Source of the DNA: REEB95 sp963810055
GTDB taxonomy: Bacteria; Pseudomonadota; Alphaproteobacteria; ATCC43930; CGMCC-115725
Assembly (NCBI GenBank): GCA_963810055.1
Contig: CAWEME010000009.1
Location: 1 to 64,000, forward strand
DNA: 64,000 bases
Reading direction: 5' to 3'
Shown piece by piece: positions 58,539 through 64,000 of the stretch; within the stretch, counting starts at the first letter, position 1, and each line of letters begins with the position of its first letter. The notes beneath the pieces are model-generated. The model was not told the origin of the DNA. It ran no database searches and worked only from the letters and a program-made list of their open reading frames with translations. A program made the position numbers and the translations under genes.

Positions 58539-60323
58539 TCAGTAGACCCGTTCCTTGGGCGGGAAAGGCTGAACGTCGTTCGACAGCGTGAAATTATGCA
58601 CCGGGCGGTAGCCCAACCGGGTCTTGCCGCGTTCGTCGAGCCAGGACACGGTATGCTTCATCCAATTCTTGTCGTCGCGCTTGGGGAAATCCTCGCGCGC
58701 GTGGGCGCCGCGGCTTTCGGTGCGGTTCACCGCGGAATCGAGCACCACCACCGATTGCGACACCAGATTGTCGAGTTCGAGCGCCTCGACCAGGTCGCTG
58801 TTCCAGATCAGCGAACGGTCGGCGATCGCGATCTCGCGCATCGAGGCCGCGACCTCGGCCATCTTGGCGACGCCTTGCTTGAGCGTCTTGGCGTCGCGGA
58901 ACACGGCGCAGTGATCCTGCATGGTGTGCTGCATGGCGTCGCGAATCTGGCCGCTCTTGAGCTTGCCCTTGGCGTTGCGGATGCGGTCGAAGCGCGCCAG
59001 CGCCTTGTCCTCGGAGGATTGCGGCGGTTTCTTCTGCGCGGCGCCGGGCTTCAACGTCTCCTGGGCGCGCAGCGCGCAGGCCCGGCCGAAGACGATGATG
59101 TCCAGGAGCGAGTTGGTGCCGAGGCGGTTGGCGCCGTGCACCGAAACGCACGCCGCCTCGCCGATCGCCATCAGCCCGGGGGCGATGCGGTCGGGATTCT
59201 CATCCGTCGGCGCCAGCGCCTCGCCGTGGATGTTGGTCGGAATGCCGCCCATGTTGTAGTGCACCGTCGGCAGCACCGGGATCGGCTCGCGGGTGACGTC
59301 GACGCCGGCGAAGATCTTGGAGGTTTCCGCGATGCCGGGCAGCTGCTTATATATCACCTCGGCATCGAGATGCTCGAGATGAAGCAGCAGGTAATCCTTC
59401 TTCGGCCCGCAGCCCCGCCCCTCGCGCATCTCGATGGTCATGGAGCGGCTGACCACGTCGCGCGAGGCCAAGTCCTTGGCATGCGGCGCGTAGCGCTCCA
59501 TGAAACGCTCGCCCTCGGAATTGGTGAGATAACCGCCTTCGCCGCGCACGGCTTCGGTGATGAGGCAGCCGGCGCCGTAGATGCCGGTGGGATGGAACTG
59601 GATGAACTCCATGTCCTGCAACGGGTGCCCGGCGCGCAGCACCATGGCGTTGCCGTCGCCGGTGCAGATATGCGCCGAGGTGCAGGAGAAATAGGCGCGG
59701 CCGTAGCCGCCGGTGGCGATGACCACGGTTTGCGCGCGGAAGCGGTGGAGCGAGCCGTCATCGAGACACCAGGCGAGCACGCCGCGGCAGGTCTCGCCGT
59801 CCATCAGCAGATCGAGCACGAAATATTCGACGAAGAACTCGGATTTGTGCTTCAGGCATTGCTGATAGAGCGTGTGCAGGATGGCGTGGCCGGTGCGGTC
59901 GGCGGCCGAGGCGGCGCGATGCGCGATCTCCTTGCCGTAATTGAGCGTGTGGCCGCCGAAAGGCCGCTGATAGATCTTGCCCTTTTCGGTGCGCGAGAAC
60001 GGCACGCCCATGTGCTCGAGCTCGATCACCGCCGGAATCGCGTCGCGGCACATATATTCGATCGCGTCTTGGTCGCCGAGCCAGTCGGACCCCTTGACCG
60101 TGTCGTACATGTGCCAGCGCCAATCGTCCTCGCCCATGTTGCCGAGCGCGACGCCGACGCCGCCTTGCGCCGCCACGGTGTGGCTGCGCGTCGGGAACAC
60201 CTTGGTGATGCAGGCGGTCTTGAAGCCGGCGGCGCTCAAACCCAGGGTCGCGCGCATGCCCGCGCCCCCGGCGCCGACGACGACGACGTCATAAAGGTGA
60301 TCGACGATGGAATAGGCCGCCAT
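58539..60323 (-). CDS. sdhA: Succinate dehydrogenase flavoprotein subunit
   Basis: A 594-residue catalytic subunit. FAD motif VVVGAGGAGMRATLGLSAAG, the flavinylated His in RSHTVAAQGGVGVALGN, NMGGIPTNIHGE and GANRLGTNSLLDIIVFGRA. Two bases after sdhD. Confidence 0.98.
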   Translation of the reverse strand: MAAYSIVDHLYDVVVVGAGGAGMRATLGLSAAGFKTACITKVFPTRSHTVAAQGGVGVALGNMGEDDWRWHMYDTVKGSDWLGDQDAIEYMCRDAIPAVIELEHMGVPFSRTEKGKIYQRPFGGHTLNYGKEIAHRAASAADRTGHAILHTLYQQCLKHKSEFFVEYFVLDLLMDGETCRGVLAWCLDDGSLHRFRAQTVVIATGGYGRAYFSCTSAHICTGDGNAMVLRAGHPLQDMEFIQFHPTGIYGAGCLITEAVRGEGGYLTNSEGERFMERYAPHAKDLASRDVVSRSMTIEMREGRGCGPKKDYLLLHLEHLDAEVIYKQLPGIAETSKIFAGVDVTREPIPVLPTVHYNMGGIPTNIHGEALAPTDENPDRIAPGLMAIGEAACVSVHGANRLGTNSLLDIIVFGRACALRAQETLKPGAAQKKPPQSSEDKALARFDRIRNAKGKLKSGQIRDAMQHTMQDHCAVFRDAKTLKQGVAKMAEVAASMREIAIADRSLIWNSDLVEALELDNLVSQSVVVLDSAVNRTESRGAHAREDFPKRDDKNWMKHTVSWLDERGKTRLGYRPVHNFTLSNDVQPFPPKERVY

Positions 60324-60325
60324 GC

Positions 60326-60664
60326 TCAGCCCCCGAGCCAGATCTTGGCCAGGGCGGCGAGCGCGATCAGCGTCAGCGCCAGATTGCCGAGATAGACCGC
60401 CGTCTTCGAAAGCCTGTGGAGACGGGGGTCCTGGACGTAATCCACCAGCACTTCGCGCACGCCCACCGCGAAGTGATAGGTCGCGGACACGACCAGCGCC
60501 GCCATCAGCAGGGCCGGCACCGGTTGCGACAGCCAGGCAACGAACTGGGCGCGGTCATCGCCCAGATGCGCGTAGATCACAGCGACGAACCACAGCGTCA
60601 GCGGGATCAGCACCAGCGCCGAAATCCGCTGGTTGCGCCAATGATGGACGTTGGCGCCGCTCAC
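60326..60664 (-). CDS. sdhD: Succinate dehydrogenase membrane anchor subunit
   Basis: A 112-residue protein with three hydrophobic helices. HHWRNQRISALVLIPLTLWF at the N-terminus and the haem-side SATYHFAVGVREVLVDYVQD are the family marks. Its ATG overlaps the sdhC stop by four bases. Confidence 0.95.
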   Translation of the reverse strand: MSGANVHHWRNQRISALVLIPLTLWFVAVIYAHLGDDRAQFVAWLSQPVPALLMAALVVSATYHFAVGVREVLVDYVQDPRLHRLSKTAVYLGNLALTLIALAALAKIWLGG

Positions 60665-61056
60665 AGCAGGCCCCGCAAATGGTAAGCCGCGACATAGGCG
60701 GCGATGGTGAGGACGACGCTAGTGGTTATAACCGTCCAGCCGGTGCGGTAGAGCGTCTTCAATTCGAATCCGAATCCCGCGTCCCAGCTGAGATGCCGGA
60801 TGCCGTTCAACAGATGATAAAAGACGGAGAAGCTCCAGCCGAAGAAGCAGAACTGGCCGAACCAGGAGCCCCAGAAGCTCTGCACCAGGGCATAGGCGCC
60901 GTCGCTCCAGGCGGCCGCCACCAGCCACCACAGCAGGGGCACGAAGCCGAAGCCCAACGCGAATCCGGTGCCGCGATGGATCAACGACCCAAGAGAAGTC
61001 AGCTGTGGCTTGTAGATGAGCAGGTGGGGAGAAAGCGGCCGTTCAACGGGCGTCAT
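60661..61056 (-). CDS. sdhC: Succinate dehydrogenase cytochrome b556 subunit
   Basis: A 131-residue anchor with three hydrophobic helices. RPLSPHLLIYKPQLTSLGSL followed by IHRGTG is the SdhC signature, and the haem-ligand His is in YHLLNGIRHLSWDAG. First gene of sdhCDAB, with an FNR-type box and candidate promoter upstream. Confidence 0.96.
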   Translation of the reverse strand: MTPVERPLSPHLLIYKPQLTSLGSLIHRGTGFALGFGFVPLLWWLVAAAWSDGAYALVQSFWGSWFGQFCFFGWSFSVFYHLLNGIRHLSWDAGFGFELKTLYRTGWTVITTSVVLTIAAYVAAYHLRGLL

Positions 61057-61098
61057 CCGAAGGACCTTAGGACCTGGAAACGCGAAACAGGCGCTTGG

Positions 61099-61171
61099 TT
61101 TAGACCGCCAACCGCCCTTTCGTCAACGGCGCATCAAACATTTTCTGTCGGCAAAACTTGATATAGATCAA
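61099..61171 (-). promoter_or_regulatory. FNR/FixK-type box and candidate promoter of sdhCDAB
   Basis: TTGATATAGATCAA at 61158-61171 is a perfect site. On the reverse strand TTGACG (61126-61121) and TCTAAA (61104-61099) are 16 bases apart and form a plausible sigma-70 promoter. The box centre would be about 72 bases before the predicted start, a class I activator position, though repression is also possible. The box overlaps the stop codon of the CoA-lyase gene. Confidence 0.6.
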
Positions 61172-62055
61172 GGACGGCTGCCAAGTCCTTGTTCGAGCGA
61201 TGCGATGGCGGAGGCCAGATCGAGAACGCGCCGCGCCGCTTCGACATGGAGACGCTCGACCAGCCTGCCGTCGAGCACCGTAACGCCTTGGCCCTTGGCC
61301 GCGGCCGCGTCATGCGCCGCGATCACGCGCCTGGCGTGGTCGAGCTCGGCGGGTTTGGGCGAGAACACGGCGTTGGCGGAGGCTATGGTCTTGGGGTGGA
61401 TCAGGGTCTTGCCGTCGAAGCCCAAGGCCCTGCCCTGGCGGCATTCCCGCTCGAATCCATCCTGGTCGTCGAGATCGAAAAACACGCCGTCGAGCAGCGC
61501 CAGGCCGTTGGCGCGCGCCGCCAGCACCACCAGGCCGAGCGCCGTCGTCATCGGCTCGCGCGACGGCGTCTCCTCGGCGTGGAGTTCCTTCGACAGATCG
61601 GCGGTGCCCATGACCAGCGCCTGAAGGCGCGGCGTCGCGGACGCGATCGCCTCGGCGTGCAGCATGGCGCGCGCCGTCTCCATCATGCACCACAGCCCCA
61701 GATCCTTGGGCGCCCCCGCCGAGATCAGCAGCGCCTCGGCGCGGCGCGGATCGTTCGCGCCTTCGACCTTGGGCAGCAGCACGGCGTCGATCTTCATCGA
61801 CGCCGATGCTTGGAGATCGTCCTCGGCCCAGGAGGTGTCGAGCCCGTTCACCCGCAGAATCAGCTCGCGCCCGCCATAGCCGCCTTGCGCCACCGCATCC
61901 GCCACGGCCCGGCGCGCCGCGTCCTTGGCGCCGGGCGCGACCGAATCCTCGAGATCGAAGATCAGCGCGTCGGCGGGCAGGCCGCGCGCTTTTTCCAGGG
62001 CGCGGGCGTTCGAGCCCGGCATGAACAGCACGCTGCGGCGGGGACGCGCGGCCAA
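61168..62055 (-). CDS. HpcH/HpaI-CitE family CoA-ester lyase
   Basis: A 295-residue TIM-barrel lyase from TTG 62055 (MAARPRRSVLFMPGSNARAL). Motifs: substrate Arg in RRSVLFMPGSN, Mg-binding ALIFDLEDSVAP, AVLLPKVEGANDP and LWCMMETARAM. Members cleave citramalyl-, malyl- or methylmalyl-CoA; the specific substrate is not fixed. The frame is open upstream into asd, but no better start is seen after the asd stop. No citrate-lyase alpha or acyl-carrier genes adjoin, so true citrate lyase is unlikely. Confidence 0.85.
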   Translation of the reverse strand: MAARPRRSVLFMPGSNARALEKARGLPADALIFDLEDSVAPGAKDAARRAVADAVAQGGYGGRELILRVNGLDTSWAEDDLQASASMKIDAVLLPKVEGANDPRRAEALLISAGAPKDLGLWCMMETARAMLHAEAIASATPRLQALVMGTADLSKELHAEETPSREPMTTALGLVVLAARANGLALLDGVFFDLDDQDGFERECRQGRALGFDGKTLIHPKTIASANAVFSPKPAELDHARRVIAAHDAAAAKGQGVTVLDGRLVERLHVEAARRVLDLASAIASLEQGLGSRP

Positions 62056-62075
62056 GGTTCGGAACCGCCCGGGCT

Positions 62076-63122
62076 CTAGAGCGCGCGGGCGGGCGCCGGA
62101 ACCGCCGATTTGAGATAATCGCGCGCCAGCACCTCGGCGATCTGCACCGCGTTCAAGGCCGCGCCCTTGCGCAGATTGTCGGACACCACCCACAGATTGA
62201 GTCCGTTGGCGACGGTCGGGTCCTTGCGGATGCGGGAGACGTAGACCGCGTCCTCGCCCGCCGCCTCGGCCGGGGTGACATAGCCCTCGTCGGCGCGATG
62301 GTCGACGACGATGACGCCCGGCGCCTTCTTCAACGCGCTACGGGCCTGGTTTTCGTCCAACGGCCGCTCGAATTCGACGTTGACCGCCTCGGCATGGCTG
62401 ATGAACACCGGCACGCGCACGCAGGTGGCGGTGAGCAAGATCGAGGAATCGAGAATCTTGCGCGTCTCGACCTCCATCTTCCATTCCTCCTTGGTCGAGC
62501 CGCCCTCGAGGAACACGTCGATGTGCGGAATGACGTTGAAGGCGATCTGCTTGGTGAACTGCTCCTTGCGGATCGGATCGTTGACGAAGACGCCGCGCGT
62601 CTGGGTGAAGAGCTCGTCCATCGCCTCGCGGCCGGCGCCCGACACCGACTGATAGGTCGCCACCACCACGCGCTTGATGCGCGCGAGATCGTGCAGCGGC
62701 TTCAGCGCCACCACCAGCTGGATGGTCGAGCAGTTGGGATTGGCGATGATGCCGCGCTTGCGGTATTCCGATATCGCCTCGGGGTTGACCTCGGGCACCA
62801 CCAGCGGCACGTCCTTGTCCATGCGGAACTGCGAGGTGTTGTCGATCACGATCGCGCCGGCCTTGGCCGCGCGCGGCGCGTGCACCGCCGACACCTTGGC
62901 GCCGGGCGAGAACAGCGCGATGTCGACGCCCTTGAAGTCGAACGTGTCGAGCGCCTCGACCTTGAGGACCGAATTCTCGCCGAAGGACACCTCGCCCCCG
63001 GCCGAACGCTCGGAGGCGACGGCATGGACCTTGGACACGGGGAATTTACGTTCGGCGAGGATGCTCAGCATCTCGCGGCCGACATTGCCGGTGGCGCCCA
63101 CCACCGCGACCCTGAAAGCCAT
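62076..63122 (-). CDS. asd: Aspartate-semialdehyde dehydrogenase
   Basis: A 348-residue enzyme making aspartate semialdehyde for lysine, threonine, methionine and peptidoglycan. N-terminal VAVVGATGNVGREMLSIL, catalytic Cys in IANPNCSTIQLVVALKPL, VSGAGREAMDEL and CVRVPVFISHAEAVNVEF. Full length; divergent from panB. Confidence 0.97.
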   Translation of the reverse strand: MAFRVAVVGATGNVGREMLSILAERKFPVSKVHAVASERSAGGEVSFGENSVLKVEALDTFDFKGVDIALFSPGAKVSAVHAPRAAKAGAIVIDNTSQFRMDKDVPLVVPEVNPEAISEYRKRGIIANPNCSTIQLVVALKPLHDLARIKRVVVATYQSVSGAGREAMDELFTQTRGVFVNDPIRKEQFTKQIAFNVIPHIDVFLEGGSTKEEWKMEVETRKILDSSILLTATCVRVPVFISHAEAVNVEFERPLDENQARSALKKAPGVIVVDHRADEGYVTPAEAAGEDAVYVSRIRKDPTVANGLNLWVVSDNLRKGAALNAVQIAEVLARDYLKSAVPAPARAL

Positions 63123-63297
63123 GGAACCGCTCCGGAAATTTGCTTGCTGGGAGTTGACTTAAGCCCCCCGGCGGCGCTTGACAAGCCCGCAATGGGTTAA
63201 GGCCGCTCCGGGCATAGCTTTTATGTCCTTTTTGAATGCCGGTTCAGGCATAATGCGGCCCGCGTCCGGCCCCCCGCCCCCTTGGGAAAAACACGTC

Positions 63298-64000
63298 ATG
63301 AACGCAGCCGCCCCCGCTCCCGCCTCCGCCGCCAAGAAGATCACGCCCGCCAGCCTCGCCCGCCGCAAAGGCGGCGAGCCGATCGTGTGCCTGACCGCCT
63401 ACAGCACGCCGATGGCGCGGCTCCTGGATCCGATCGCCGATCTGCTGCTGGTCGGGGATTCCCTGGGCATGGTGATCTACGGCTTCGAGAGCACGCTGCC
63501 GGTGACGATGGAGATGATGATCGCGCACGGCGCGGCGGCGGTGCGCGGGGCGAAGCGCGCCTGCGTCATCGTCGACATGCCCTTCGGCGCCTACCAGGGC
63601 AGCCCCGACCAGGCGTTCCAAAGCGCCGCGCGCATCATGGCCGAGACCGGCGCCGCCGGCGTCAAGCTCGAAGGCGGCGAGGCGATGGCCGAGACGGTGC
63701 GCTTCCTGGTGGAGCGCGGCATCCCGGTGCTGGGCCATATCGGATTGCAGCCGCAATCGGTCAACGTCATCGGCGGCTTCCGCGCGCAAGGCCGCAACGA
63801 GGCCGAGGCCGCGCGGGTTTTGGCCGATGCGCGCGCGGTGGCCCAGGCCGGCTGCTTCGCCATCGTGATCGAAGGCACCAGCGAGCCGGTGGCGCGCCGC
63901 GCCACCGAGGCCGTTCATGTTCCTACAATCGGCATCGGCGCCTCGCCCGCCTGCGACGGACAAATTCTGGTCACCGAGGATCTGCTGGGATTGTCCGGCA
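63298..64000 (+). CDS. panB: 3-methyl-2-oxobutanoate hydroxymethyltransferase, partial at window edge
   Basis: Open from ATG 63298 to the window end (234 codons). It transfers a one-carbon unit from methylene-tetrahydrofolate to alpha-ketoisovalerate, giving ketopantoate for CoA synthesis. Motifs: IVCLTAYSTPMARLLDPIAD, LLVGDSLGMVIYGFESTLPV, VDMPFGAYQGSPDQAF, GVKLEGGEAM, GHIGLQPQSVNVIGGF and the catalytic Glu region AIVIEGTSEPVA. The C-terminal part (IGIGASPACDGQILVTEDLL) continues beyond the window. A 15-residue Ala/Pro-rich N-terminal tail precedes the domain. Confidence 0.95.
   Translation, partial: MNAAAPAPASAAKKITPASLARRKGGEPIVCLTAYSTPMARLLDPIADLLLVGDSLGMVIYGFESTLPVTMEMMIAHGAAAVRGAKRACVIVDMPFGAYQGSPDQAFQSAARIMAETGAAGVKLEGGEAMAETVRFLVERGIPVLGHIGLQPQSVNVIGGFRAQGRNEAEAARVLADARAVAQAGCFAIVIEGTSEPVARRATEAVHVPTIGIGASPACDGQILVTEDLLGLSG

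Overview
The window is GC-rich DNA with alphaproteobacterial gene content and order: an atpHAGDC operon without the Fo genes, sdhCDAB, mdh beside sucA-sucB-lpd, DUF484-xerC, and rplU-rpmA-obgE-proBA-nadD-rsfS-rlmH. The species cannot be named from the sequence. A Rhodospirillales- or Rhizobiales-like member fits the gene order and the dispersed ATGTCCGC/GCGGACAT palindromic repeats.

Layout. 1-2409: right end of an integrated element (AlpA-type regulator, unknown cargo gene, P4-type tyrosine integrase) abutting the 3' end of tRNA-Ser(CGA); its far end lies outside the window. 2500-13000: housekeeping run on the + strand (ribosomal proteins L21 and L27, Obg GTPase, proline synthesis, NAD synthesis, ribosome silencing factor, rRNA methyltransferase, phosphoglycerate mutase, EnvC, CtpA, RppH), often with 4-base stop/start overlaps. 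13000-31600: mostly - strand (ferritin-like protein, F1 ATP synthase, PriA, 2-oxoglutarate dehydrogenase complex, malate dehydrogenase), with transaldolase, DUF484 and XerC on +. 31700-46200: accessory region (KirBac-like channel with an altered pore signature, cytochrome c, several small proteins, stand-alone helicase-associated repeats, acyl-CoA dehydrogenase, SPW membrane protein, P3A-type ATPase, DsrE-like protein) with two copies of a three-hairpin repeat. 46200-54600: TPR/O-GlcNAc-transferase-like protein and an envelope-glycan-like cluster. 54700-64000: sensor kinase, ZapE, succinate dehydrogenase, CoA-ester lyase, Asd and the start of PanB.

The main pattern found is regulatory. Five perfect TTGAT-N4-ATCAA (FNR/FixK/Anr-type) boxes occur, all in or at the edge of intergenic DNA. 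Two of them (34145 and 45773) are followed at exactly 22 bases by the same hexamer AATGCT, the geometry of a class II FNR promoter, in front of a small two-helix membrane protein and a DsrE-like protein. Others lie upstream of sdhC, between the outer-membrane protein gene and the P-type ATPase, and upstream of a methyltransferase gene. This suggests that much of the accessory region, plus succinate dehydrogenase, answers to oxygen limitation.

Two genes carry reading-frame damage: ctpA has one extra base, and sucB has a pair of compensating shifts that leave an apparently intact ORF with a scrambled linker and E3-binding domain. These may be assembly errors and should be checked in reads before any biological reading.
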